DNA from: Macrostomum hystrix
Lineage: Eukaryota > Platyhelminthes > Macrostomidae
Length of the DNA stretch: 64,000 bases
Direction: 5' to 3'
Assembly: GCA_950097015.1 (NCBI GenBank)
Contig: CATNEN010000003.1
Coordinates: 1-64,000 of the forward strand
Position numbers and translations under genes: made by a program. Of the stretch, positions 52,046 to 61,600 are shown piece after piece (positions within the stretch are counted from its first letter, which is position 1; every line of letters begins with the position of its first letter). Below the pieces are notes generated by a model. The model searched no databases and was not told the origin of the DNA. It was given only the letters and a program-made list of their open reading frames with translations.

Positions 52046-52646
52046 GGGATGAGTGAGCCAGTATTCACCCTCTTCACCTCAGGGGGTCAAAAATTGGGAT
52101 TTTCGCATCCACCTTCGGGGCAAGTGGATGCTTAGAAAATTCAAAATATAAATTTTGTGCGCACATCTGTTGCGCTTCTAAAAACTAAAGCCGCATTCAA
52201 ATCGCACACCAAATACGTTCTGGCCATGCAGTTTTGTACCTCGAAAAATGACTAAAAATGACCAAAATCACGTTTCTGGGATTTAATTACCAACATCTTC
52301 GGTAAACAACATCCAATCAGTCTGAAACCAACATTGTCGTATAGGCGACACCCAAGAAAGTTGGTTGACATGTGTTGAAATGCACAATGCACAAGTTAAG
52401 TAGTACTAAAATTTGAGAAGTAATCACCCTTTTGTATGCCTATTCAAGTTGGAACTTTTTATGGACAGAGAGGCCGGATTGTATATTTGCAGCTGTAGCG
52501 ACAAAAAAAATGCAGATATTATTTGTGAGCATTCAACGCAAACTAGAACAGTTAAGAAACAGCAGAATGAGCAGCAGTTTAAGCAATTGGGTACGTGATA
52601 TAGCTGTACATAAAATTTGAACATGAAATTTGCAAACTAGAACAGT
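52046..52646. other. Non-coding stretch with repeat fragments
   Basis: It begins with the foldback-type terminal motif gggatgagtgagcca (52,046-52,060). A perfect 8-bp hairpin pair gcatccac/gtggatgc lies at 52,105-52,112 and 52,124-52,131. Words aatgactaaaaatgacc and cacgttt at 52,246-52,275 match 48,045-48,080. A ~45-bp tandem duplication starts at 52,539 and 52,632 (gcaaactagaacagtt... agcagcagtttaa). No convincing reading frame. Confidence 0.45.
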
Positions 52647-53640
52647 TTAGAAACAGCAACATGAGCAGCAGTTTAAATGTGTGCAGAATTTCTCGCCTAG
52701 CGTCATTGACTGAACGGTAGTAGCAGCGTTTGCCTCAATTACTGGGAAAATTCCAGGCTGGCGCATGCAAGTTCCAATTTTTCGTCTAATCGTCATTCTT
52801 GATGGAAGCCGTAAGCCAATGCTACGCAAGTATCGGTGGCATCTTGGGCTGTAGTGAAGAAGCCCTGTGGCAAAACGTAGAGAAGCCTTCGACCAGACAG
52901 GTCTCCGGCGTTTGGCATTTGAGATCTGATCCTGAATCACACCACGAACCGTTTCACTCATGCTTGCGCTCTGAGTACAAATGCAGTTGTGCTGGGCCAG
53001 ATTTCTAAGCCTGGTAGCAGTCAAACTTAAAGTGGCGCATCGCCGTTTCAGAGTATCATTTTGGCATCTCAGTCGTGCTGAAGTGTTTCTCTCGGCCTTG
53101 AGTTTCTGCCTTAGCTGCTGCATGGTCGCGATTCTTCGACCGGTAGGCTTGGATATGGGCACAGTAATCGCCGGAGCTTCCTTTCTCGGAGATGGAGGTA
53201 TGTCTAAATGTTCACCTCGGACAGTCGGAGCTTTCCGTTGCAGGACTGGTGGAATCGCTTTGTACAGATTTTGAGCAGAAAACGCCGTAGTCAGTAGTTG
53301 CGTGCCTGGCTCTTGACGAAGTCTTGGACAGCTGTACATTTCGTCAGTGAAGTGGAGGCTGCATACGACAGCACATGCCCACTTGTGCTCGTTGGCTTTG
53401 CCAAGCAGGTCGGCTCTGTAGAGTCGGCGCGCCCATTCTTCGCATCTGCATGAAACAGTTATTATGGCATGCCTGTCACAAGAGACTACAATAACTACTC
53501 GCAAGATATCATAATTCTGATGTCACGTACCTTTCAGGACTCTTGATTGGAAACTTATGAAAACGAACTCCAGGTTGATTTCTATACGCATAGGATTTAC
53601 AGCCGTATGATGCGCACTGCCGACGTGAGACTGTTGGCAT
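52647..53640 (-). CDS. THAP-domain, P-element-like transposase (two exons, lacks catalytic domain)
   Basis: Exon 1 is 53,640-53,531 and exon 2 is 53,445-52,647. Joining them across the 85-bp intron gives an uninterrupted 302-residue frame. I chose the start at 53,640 because THAP proteins usually begin two to ten residues before the first zinc-binding Cys; an upstream in-frame ATG at 53,691 also exists. Residues 1-69 form a C2CH THAP zinc finger: C9, C14 (C-x4-C), HKFP at 28-31, W41, C65 and H68 (CSLHF). Residues ~143-189 are Arg/Leu-rich and likely coiled coil. Residues ~228-260 (FATGLLHYSP... LPSRMTIRRK) resemble the N-terminal part of P-element/THAP9-type transposases. The RNase H-like catalytic region expected next is missing; the frame ends in a Cys-rich tail (HLNCCSCCCF) inside a duplicated low-complexity sequence. 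It could be a truncated transposon copy or a domesticated THAP gene. Confidence 0.75.
53446..53530 (-). other. 85-bp GT-AG intron of the THAP gene
   Basis: On the minus strand the donor reads cctgaaag|gtacgtgac and the acceptor cagttt... catgcag|atgcgaag... (gtttcatgcag). The intron splits the Arg codon after SPE. Removing it joins the two halves of the THAP finger (C-x4-C on exon 1, C-x2-H on exon 2) at the usual spacing, which is strong support for splicing. The unspliced intron has an in-frame stop from the exon 1 side. Confidence 0.8.
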
Positions 53641-53945
53641 GGCACAACAGAGGCGTAAATCACTGGGCAGAATAAAGTAGCCGTCAGTCAAGTGCGATGC
53701 AGCAATATTGTATTCTGTGATTTATTCTAAGGAACGCAGGCAACTTACATGCGACTTATATACACTGGGCATCAAATAGATAGGATAGATGGAAGGAAAG
53801 ACAAGCGAGAAACATAGTCTATGGCAAAATCGATCTCAATACACTCGGGTTGATAAAAAAGCCAGCACTACTCGCAAATCACTTCACCTTAGAAGTAGCG
53901 TAGCTAGCAAATAGTTTTTGTCTCAATTTTTTTCGCAGGGAGCTT
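53641..53945. other. Spacer upstream of the THAP gene, no gene seen
   Basis: This would hold the THAP promoter if the gene is active. A 15-base word tgtattctgtgattt at 53,709-53,723 matches 51,323-51,337. No TATA box or core element could be assigned with confidence. Confidence 0.3.
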
Positions 53946-53971
53946 GATTGAGCATTCTGGTGTATTCTGTG

Positions 53972-55430
53972 CTTCAAATATTTTTTACGCTTCGTTATGT
54001 ACGGTGTGAATCAAAGCGCATTTCAATGTCAGGCATGCTAGCTTGATTTGCTAAAGCCTGAACTTTGTTCTAACATTGCATCATAATGACATCTGTAGGA
54101 GCAGCTTGATAAAACTTGGGCTGCATTCCTATCTTTCTGCAGTCTAGACTAGAGTGTGTGTAAAATCCCGTTTCAATCAAGGAAACGAAGTAGAGCCTCA
54201 GCGCCCTAACATAGTTCTGAAATAGCAACATAATGCGATATGTGCGAGAAGCACGCGCAAAGCTGTTCTAGAACGCTACAAGGAGCATAATTGTTTTCTA
54301 CGATTGTTCCTGTATCAGCGTGCATCAATGCGCCTCTTAAAGTCAGGCATGCTAGCTAACAGCTGCAGAAGCCTGTATTTAGTGCTAATTTAGCAGCACA
54401 AAGACATCCGTGGGAGCAGCTAGCTAAAACTTTAGCTGCGTTCATATCTTCCTGCAGACTACGTGTAAACGCGCTTTTAATAAGGGAAAATAGGTAGAGC
54501 CTTAAGCGCCCTTATAAAATGCAGAATAGTGCAGCATATATCGATAATTGCGAGAATCACACGTAAAGCTGTTCTAGAGCGCATACAAAAGGCTTAAATT
54601 GTAATTTACGTTTTTTCATGTACGACGTGAATCACAGCGCATTTCAATGTCAGGCATGCTAGCTTTATCTGCAAAGGCATGTATATGGTTCATTTAGTTC
54701 TCTAATAGCTGCATATATCGATCTTTGCGAGCAGCACGCGCAAAGCTGTTTTAGAACGCTAGAAGGAGCATGATTGTTTTTTACGGTTGTTCCTGTATCG
54801 GCGTGCATGAATGCGCCTCTCTCAAAGTCCGGCATGCTAGCTTGATGTGCAAAAGCCTGTATTAGGTGCTGAAATTGCAGCATAATGACATTGGTGAGAG
54901 CAGCAAGCTGAAACTTTAGCTGCATACCTATCCTCCTGCTGACTAGAGTGTGAACGCACTTTTTAATTAAGGAAACTATATAGCTCGAGCCCTTAGCGCA
55001 CCTACAAAATGTTTAAATAGCAGAAATACGCGATCTGTGCGATCAACACGCGCAAAGTTGTTTCTTACACTTGTTCCAGTGTCTGAGTGTTTTAAATCGC
55101 TTTTTATAGTCATGCATGCAAGGTAGAGCTTTAAAAGTCTGTATTTAGTGATGATTTAGCAGCACAATGCGATCCGTGAGAGCAGCTAGCTGAAACTTGT
55201 TCATAGCACGAGCTACAAGCTTTAGCTGCATCGGCTGACTGGAGGTGCGTATTATTTATTACAGCCGACTTTTAAACCAAGGAAACTCTATAGCTCGAGC
55301 CCTAAGCGCCCTTACAAAATGCTGAAAAAGCAGCATATATAACGCGATCTCTGCGTGCAGCATTCGCCAAGATATTCTAGCAGGCGCGTTGAAGGTGCTG
55401 TAAATGTTTTTTTACACTTGTTTCTGAATG
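53972..55430 (+). repeat. Decayed satellite copies in forward orientation
   Basis: Roughly five half-units of the 590-bp family are present in tandem but strongly diverged. Recognisable words include tgcgagaagcacgcgcaaag near 54,242, tgttcctgtatcagcgtgca near 54,305, gtcaggcatgctagc near 54,343, 54,650 and 54,828, and gcagcatatatcgat near 54,533 and 54,708. Divergence rises toward 55,400. The segment 54,170-54,250 (ggaaacgaagtagagcctc, ccctaacatagttc) is closest to the minor unit type of the array. Confidence 0.9.
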
Positions 55431-56021
55431 GACATTTAGCGTGTTCTTGCGCTTAATTGTGTGAGCTGGCGTGCACTTGACGAGTTCCGCCGTCGACTGC
55501 CTACTAGATGATGCCACCTCCCAGACCTCTGATGTAGGACTGGTGCACATTTACGCTTAGGCCCTGGGGATTCAGGAAAGGAAATATATTTCTTTGTAGA
55601 AAACATTTTTTTGCGATACGCGAAAAGATGCAAGTACCCAGGAAATTAACACATTTTTCTTTTAATGTAAATGCTTTTTTATATTAAGATTATAAAAGCT
55701 TTTGAGAGAATCGCTTGAAATTAGAGCTTATATACCTGCACCTTTTGCATACTCTAGTAGCTGTGTATTTTGATGGCTCTCTATATTTTCGACGACATAA
55801 CCAAGCTAACAGTCAGTGGCGTAGCTAGTATTTTTAAATCGGCGGATCAGAAAAGAGGCAATAATTGTAAAACAAAATACTTTTTGGGTTAGTGAAAAAA
55901 CAAGCTAGCCTTCGGTCTGATAATTAGATCAAAGATCAAAGATCAAAGGTCTGGACGTCATAAAGCAGCAGGCTAGACAATTATTATGAAGTGAAATGAT
56001 ACCATACAATTACAATTACCG
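55431..56021. other. Spacer without recognised gene
   Basis: AT-rich except 55,440-55,560. It contains three tandem gatcaaa words at 55,927-55,948. No protein family was recognised in any frame. Confidence 0.4.
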
Positions 56022-56754
56022 CCTCATTCATACTACACTGACGACCTGGCGCTGCTGGCCTCTACGGCGGATGGAGCCCAGCGGATGCTGGACAGATTGG
56101 TGGCGGTAGCGGCTACGGTCGGCCTGGTTGTTAACACCGACAAGACGGAGGTCCTGACGGTGCCAGCGGAGCTGCCTGCCAATATCACCTGCCGCGGCGC
56201 AAACGGTCACGCGGCCCCTCTACCCCGCTGCATGCGTTTCACGTACCTCGGCGGGCTGGTACCCAGCGTTCAGGAGGACCTGGCGCGACGCAGAGGCCTG
56301 GCTTGGGCGGCCTTCCGCTCAGTCCGGGTTGTTCTGCAGAGCGCCGCGCTGCCAGATCGCCTGAGGTCTCGGCTGTTTCAGGCGGTGGTCGAGACCGTCC
56401 TGACCTACAACGCCGAGACGTGGACGCTGACCGAGACGCTGGAGAAGCGGCTGGACGCGGCCCACTCCAGCCTGTTGCGCGCGGCCTTCGGCATCTCCTA
56501 CCCCGAGGTTGTCTCGAACGCGGCCCTCTACCGACGAGCCGGCCTGCGACCACCCAGCGAGACCATCCGGCGGCGGCGGCTGCAGCTTGCGGGCCACGTG
56601 ATCCGCGCGGAAGCCTATGCTGCGGTGCCCCTGGCGCCGGAGGCAGGCCAGGACGTGCCGTTACGTGGACTGCCTGCTTGCTGATGCCGGTGTCAACGAC
56701 CGGACAAACGCTGCGGCTGCCTTCAAGGAGCGAGCCATGAGGAGGGTGCTCTGA
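56022..56754 (+). pseudogene. LINE retrotransposon reverse transcriptase, 5'-truncated, frameshifted
   Basis: The frame enters at YTDDLALLAS (56,034-56,063), the YxDD catalytic motif of non-LTR reverse transcriptases. It continues through the thumb (TDKTEVLTVP; FTYLGGLVPS; RLRSRLFQAVVETVLTYNAE; LLRAAFGI) and the C-terminal RRRRLQLAGHVIRAE block to about 56,640. The in-frame stop is at 56,682-56,684. The expected LINE C-terminus (YVDCLLADAGVNDRTNAAAA) continues in a different frame from 56,662 to the stop at 56,752-56,754, so a frameshift lies in about 56,640-56,661. The sequence upstream of 56,022 is AT-rich and unrelated, as expected of 5'-truncated insertion. It is much GC-richer than its flanks. 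Everything N-terminal to YTDD, including any endonuclease, is missing, so it is a dead copy. Confidence 0.9.
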
Positions 56755-56905
56755 CACTGCCGCCATGCTCTCACTTTTCCCCTTTCTTTCCCCATTTTTC
56801 TCTTTCTCCCCATGCTCTCCCCTCTTTCTTTCTCGGAACAAAGAACATGTTCGGAGTTGCCTATTAGGCGACCTTCGCGCATGTTCGATTACCGTTTCTT
56901 AGACC
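56755..56905 (+). mobile_element. Probable 3' UTR of the LINE copy
   Basis: A pyrimidine-rich tract (ctttctttcccc, tttctctttctcccc) follows the pol stop and gives way at roughly 56,900 to AT-rich flanking DNA. No poly-A or target-site duplication could be fixed, so the end is approximate. Confidence 0.45.
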
Positions 56906-57754
56906 CTATCTCTGTCAACACTGTTGATATATAATATGTTGAGGCAACTAAAACAAGTTTTCATATAAAGAACTCTTGTATATTTTTGCAGATTCAAAAG
57001 ATGCAAATGAGACCTACATATTTTATGTATTTTAAGTGTAATGAATAAACCAACAATTTAAATTTCGCGCCATTGTAAGACTTTAAAATAAAAATTTTAT
57101 TAAAAGTTTTAATAATAAAAACAAATAAAAATACAACACATAATTATATAAAAGTGGCTTAATATTTATCGGAAAGGTAATTTTACTGGCAAAAGTACAG
57201 ATCGTCACTGTGTCTAGGAAAAGTTTTAAAATCGTTTCCTGTAATTAAATGAACGGAGAATTGAAACAAGGCCGCTGAACAATTAGTCAATTACTCAATT
57301 CATTATTACGAATTTCGATTAGTAGTCAGTTCTTATTTTCTATAGTTCTATTTTCTTTAGTTCTTATAGTTCTTATTATAGTTCGCGCAACGCACTCTGA
57401 CTTCGGGATTATATAGCCGTTATTCCAGTTACTTCGCTTAAAGACGCAAATGCAGCGCAATTAAAGTTTAAATAAAAAGGAATATCATACAGTATAACAA
57501 TACTATAATTAAAGTAACAAGCGCCGTTAAATATAACAGGAGAGTAATAATTAAATACAGTGCAACAATAAGTTGTTACATGAGGGCACAATAATTTATA
57601 ACAATAATTAAAAGCGTACTAATTCTTAAGTGCGTTACAAAAATACATTACATTCCTAGTTTCATCTGTACTCACTGTACATAAGATTACCATTGACGTG
57701 AAGGTGCCATTGCCAGTGAGGAAAAATTTAGTTAATTAAATTATTTAGCACAAA
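56906..57754. other. AT-rich region upstream of the CHMP5 exon
   Basis: Strongly AT-rich with short repeats of agttctta/tagttctta near 57,320-57,390. This must contain the 5' UTR and promoter of the CHMP5 gene if it is expressed. No confident TATA or initiator was found. Frames open on the minus strand near 57,409-57,591 are not conserved-looking. Confidence 0.35.
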
Positions 57755-57823
57755 ATGAATCGTCTTTTTGGTACGGGAAAGCCCAAGCAGCCACCTCCAA
57801 ATCTAAATGATGCAATTTCAAAT
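57755..57823 (+). CDS. CHMP5: Charged multivesicular body protein 5 (CHMP5/VPS60), exon 1 only
   Basis: ATG at 57,755 has A at -3 (acaaaATG). It opens a 23-codon frame MNRLFGTGKPKQPPPNLNDA + ISN, which ends at a consensus donor, AAT|GTAAGTG, in phase 0. The N-terminus of animal CHMP5 begins MNRLFG, followed by a short KPK and a PPP run before a Leu-x-Asp stretch. This exon matches that pattern throughout, and the following residue would be the Val at the start of the first helix. CHMP5 is an ESCRT-III family protein that binds LIP5/VTA1 and controls VPS4 activity during multivesicular body formation. The later exons were searched for by eye up to 64,000 on the plus strand and not found, so either intron 1 is longer than 6 kb or the gene is broken here. 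Confidence 0.82.
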
Positions 57824-58404
57824 GTAAGTGATTTATTGAAAAAGCATTTTGGAGTTATAACTAGGAGGGACAAGAACAGTCTGTTATACTGCCATGCCAT
57901 GCATTGATATGCCATATGACAATAATGTGTTGACTTAGTTGTTGACTTAGTGTTGTGCATGACTTAGACTAGTGTAGTTGTGCTTTTTATTGCTTTTACA
58001 TTTATAGAAAGAAAGTGAGAACTCATCACTTTACTTGTCTTAGGCCTAGTAGTTGTTCAATAATTTTATTAGTTTATTAAGGTCTTTTTATTTGTTTTCT
58101 TGGACTATTTTAATTAATGTAGGATAGGCCTAATTTGAATTTTTACTTCTCAAGGCACCTAGGCCTACCAGTTTTGTTTAAATTTGCTTATTGATTTCAC
58201 TTTTAGTAACATTTTCAGTTATTGACTTTTTGAACTTGAGCTATTCCTTCTATAAAATTCCTTTGGGTTTTCCAACCTTTACCTACAGTCTTCTATTTTC
58301 TATTCAGATGGGTCCAGTTGTAGACCCACTAGAATAGAGTTGTTTGTTGACTTACTATTTGTTATATCTTCCCAGTACCTTTTAAAAACATATAGGCCCT
58401 ATAT
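57824..58404 (+). other. Start of presumed CHMP5 intron 1
   Basis: AT-rich, non-coding. The 8-bp palindrome TAGGCCTA occurs at 58,041, 58,125 and 58,160, and again at 58,946 beyond the palindromic element. No coding exon is recognised. Confidence 0.4.
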
Positions 58405-58924
58405 CTAAGATGTATATAACTTTGGCCAATCGGTTTTTACCGATGTTAAACCGACGTTAAAATGTACATACACTGGAGTGGGGTGGCTGCTAGCGGGAGG
58501 AGATTTTAATTGGGGTGTGTGACAGGGAATTCCCTAACCCACCCCAAGTGGACAATTAGTCATGCTGATGATTTATCTCTCAAAAAACCCCAACATTTAG
58601 GCTTCATATGAAATACATTGCAGACGTAAACTTTTCCCGACACTAACGATTATATGTATCAATGCATATATATTTTTAGTTAGTGTCGGGAAAAGTTTAC
58701 GTCGGCAATGTATTTCATATGAAGCCTAAATGTTGGGGTTTTTTGAGAGATGAATCATCAGCATGACTAATTGTCCAATTGGGGTGGGTTAGGGAATTCC
58801 CCGTCACACACCCCAATTAAAATCTCGTCCCGCTAGCAGCCACCCCACTCCAGTGTATGTACATTTTAATGTCGGTTTAACGTCGGTAAAAACCGATCGG
58901 CCAAAGTTATATACGCTATCTTAG
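58405..58924. mobile_element. 520-bp foldback/MITE with ~243-bp near-perfect inverted arms
   Basis: The left arm 58,405-58,647 and right arm 58,679-58,924 are inverted copies with only about ten differences seen (for example tgacagggaattccc against gggaattccccgtca; ccgatcgg against ccaatcgg). They are separated by a 31-base AT-rich loop. Ends read ctaagatgtatata and tatacgctatcttag. There is no reading frame for a transposase. High arm identity suggests recent formation. It lies inside the presumed CHMP5 intron 1, so a transcript through it would form a long double-stranded hairpin. Confidence 0.85.
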
Positions 58925-58985
58925 GTAGTTATATAAGTTTGCTCATAGGCCTAGTTTTTCTAAAAAGGAAAAATTATGTTATTTA

Positions 58986-59459
58986 TATGAGGGGTGTTTC
59001 AAAAGTAACGAGAATTTAGTCATATCTTTAATGGATAAACTTTCTAACATAAAATGTTTACCCTGCAATTTTGCAAATATGGACAGCACACAGCTTTGCC
59101 AGCCGAGCAGATGTCTGATACATCATACATCAGATGTATGTATGAAGATACATCTTTATCTTCTGTAAAGATGACAGCTTTGTAGAACGTGCTGAAATCT
59201 CTGAAGAAATGGATGAATGTGCTGATTTTTGACACAACAAACACGTTTACCTGTTCACTCTTTTCCACAGACAAAAATTGTAATTTTTAATCTTGAGGTC
59301 TGGACTTCAATGTAAGATTTCACTGTTGCTTGTAGACTGATAGAGTTGCAACTGAAGCTGTGTGCTGTCAATATTTGCAGAATTACAGGGTAAAAAGTTG
59401 AAATGTTTATCCATTAAAAAGTTGACTAAATTCTCTTTACTTTTGAAACATCCCTTGTA
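58986..59459. mobile_element. Non-autonomous mariner-like MITE
   Basis: Inverted ends of about 105 bp: gtgtttcaaaagtaacgaga... near 58,993 and, inverted, gatgtttcaaaagtaaagag ending near 59,453. Interior arm matches include gaatttagtca, taatggataaac, ttaccctg and gacagcacacagct. The element is bounded by TA on each side (58,986-58,987 and 59,458-59,459), as expected of Tc1/mariner insertion. The gtttcaaaagtaa end is of the mariner type. The ~260-bp interior contains no D,D-motif transposase; a 76-codon minus-strand frame (59,044-59,274) matches nothing known to me. Confidence 0.7.
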
Positions 59460-60350
59460 CTTACTTTTATCAAAAAGATTTTGGAGATAAATATTGTGAG
59501 GCAGACCCGTTTTTAATGCTGTATAATTTCGACACCTAATTACTGCCAAAAACAATTATTTCACTTGAAGGGTTTGTTTAAGTTGTTTCGTGCCCGCCTC
59601 CCTTTTTGTGGATGGGGAATATAAATATAACTGCCTGCAGAGGCCAAAAAGACATGCGGAGTTTTGGCTAAAGGCCCCAAATAATAGCAGATTACAATCA
59701 GATTGAAATTGAGTTCTGTGTTGATTATTTCTCGGAGTTAAAGGTTGATTGGACAAAGTCATACACTAGTAGTCAGATTGAATAAAGAAAGGAAGGTAAT
59801 AACCAGACCAAACATACATGCGCAACACCCGGCCGACCCGGCTGAACCGGCCGGGTGAAACGAGGGCCAAGCAAGGTAAGTCGCAAAAACCAATTGACCA
59901 AGCGCAAAAAAATCAAAGGGGGGACCAAGGGACAAAAAAGGAAGGCGTGAAGAAAAGGAAAAAGGGGAGAGAAAAAGAGAGCAAATGAGAGCAAACTAAG
60001 TCGTAAATAGAGCAATGAAATGAACTAAGTCGCAAATGAGAGCAAAAACTAAGTCGCACGGCCGGCTAAGATTTGGGAGGTTGCGCATGTATGAGACCAA
60101 AGCAAGGGATAAATTCGAACTAAGAAGAAAGGAAATTCCAGAGTGAGTTTTATGCATGAGTGGAGACTGGGCAATTTCGATCCATTGGAAGCCTAAAAGG
60201 ACTGAAAAGATTGCTAATGGTTAGATGATAATAATGGGAGTGTCTTGCCACTCAGACACAGTCAATATATGCTACCTAGAGAATTATTTCAGGCAATTTA
60301 CACAAGTACATATAAATTGTATTGATTAAACTGACCAAGTGGATAAACAC

Positions 60351-60356
<6 letters not shown>
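59460..60356. other. Presumed intron, no exon recognised; small repeats
   Basis: A perfect 9-bp hairpin acccggccg/cggccgggt lies at 59,827-59,835 and 59,848-59,856. A purine-rich stretch 59,860-60,060 has three loose copies of aactaagtcgcaaatgagag. An 80-codon Leu/Phe-rich frame on the minus strand (59,773-60,015) is the complement of that purine tract and is not credible as a gene. Confidence 0.4.

Positions 60357-60401
<45 letters not shown>
60357..60401. repeat. (AT)n microsatellite
   Basis: About 22 uninterrupted AT dinucleotides, preceded by acatatac. Confidence 0.97.
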
Positions 60402-60404
<3 letters not shown>

Positions 60405-61240
60405 CAAAGGTTGTCAATAAAGAAAGAGGCCTCCCACAAATTATAACAACAAAACAAAAAATTGAGTTTCAAGAATCTATTTGGCACTGTTATCTGCCAT
60501 CTTTTATCTTTTATAATGCCTAATTCTTATAACCCAAAGGCACAGTAGCCTTTAAGCATAATTACATAGCATAACCTTATAAAAATGGTTTATATTCAAT
60601 AGGTCCCCATGCCTCAATAGAAGTTTAAACTTATTCATTTTTGCACTCAATTTACTTGACCCAAAACCCCTTAATCACTGTCTATGTGCCAATTAGTGTA
60701 GTATTTCTATATATTGGTATACTTGCAAAAGACCTTAGTAAGACCCATCCTATAATAAATTAAATTAATCTTCAATAGGTCTGCTTGATCTTTGTCTTGT
60801 TTTTTTATTTTATTTTTTTTTCTATTCTTCCTAAAATAAACCATTACATAGGCATAGAAAGTATTTGTGGAAAGAACAAAACAATTCTGTTTTACTCAAG
60901 CATCCATAAAGATCTCTATAGACATATTTCTAGACCAATAAAACAAACTAATTTATTGGATAGAAATTCCTAAAGTTGTCTTGAGTTAATATTGTTAAGG
61001 GATTTCTTATGTGATTATCCAATTGTGTAGCTTGGTTGGCAATGTTTAGGTTTCCTTTTCAATATGCTATTTGAACAATTTATATAGTTATCTAAAGCGC
61101 ATAGATTTGTTATTTGTTCTGATGGTGTTGGTGTGACACTTCGTCTGCGTCCAATAGAGTTCTGTCCCATCCGGGGGACCTACTTGGAGGGCGTCACGCA
61201 AAGATGATGGTCTGTTTATCATTATCTTATCTTTATCATT
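60402..61240. other. AT-rich spacer, no gene seen
   Basis: Includes a T-rich run near 60,798-60,830. From about 61,110 base composition shifts toward GC as the retroelement remnant begins. No recognisable protein in any frame. Confidence 0.4.
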
Positions 61241-61600
61241 AGCGCCGAAGCCATGAAACACCGGTAGGAGTGCGACACGAAAAAACAATGCCATCCCAGT
61301 TCGACTGGCTGCCAAGCCCGCCATCCGCCGCTGGACCTCAAAGCGCTCGGCCGAACCTGGACCTACCCAGACGCCAGTGATGCTCACCAATCAGCTCAAC
61401 TACAGCTCAACTACAGCAACCGCCATCACTCTCCGGACGAATACTTCCCCCTCTCTCCGGACTGCGGCAAGTGGACACCGTCGAGTACCTGCTGTTCCAC
61501 TTCTCAAGGGCGACAGCTTCGAACTCTGCAACACACCGGTCGAGGAGTTAATGGTCTCCGTGGCCGTGCTCATCGGGCTTTTGACCGAGCCCTGAAGAAG

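Noticed and set aside
56239-56841. A 200-codon minus-strand frame rich in Arg, Pro and Ser
   Set aside because: It is antisense to the LINE reverse transcriptase, whose motifs are clear on the plus strand; it is open only because of high GC content.
57745-57960. A 71-codon minus-strand frame over the CHMP5 exon
   Set aside because: The plus strand carries the recognisable CHMP5 start and splice donor; the minus frame has no similarity to anything known to me.
59773-60015. A Leu/Phe-rich minus-strand frame that could suggest a membrane protein
   Set aside because: It is the complement of a purine-rich simple-sequence tract.
59461-61000. Possible second exon of CHMP5
   Set aside because: Looked for the conserved basic helix that follows the N-terminus in all plus-strand frames and saw no match; candidate pieces such as that near 59,466 lack the pattern.
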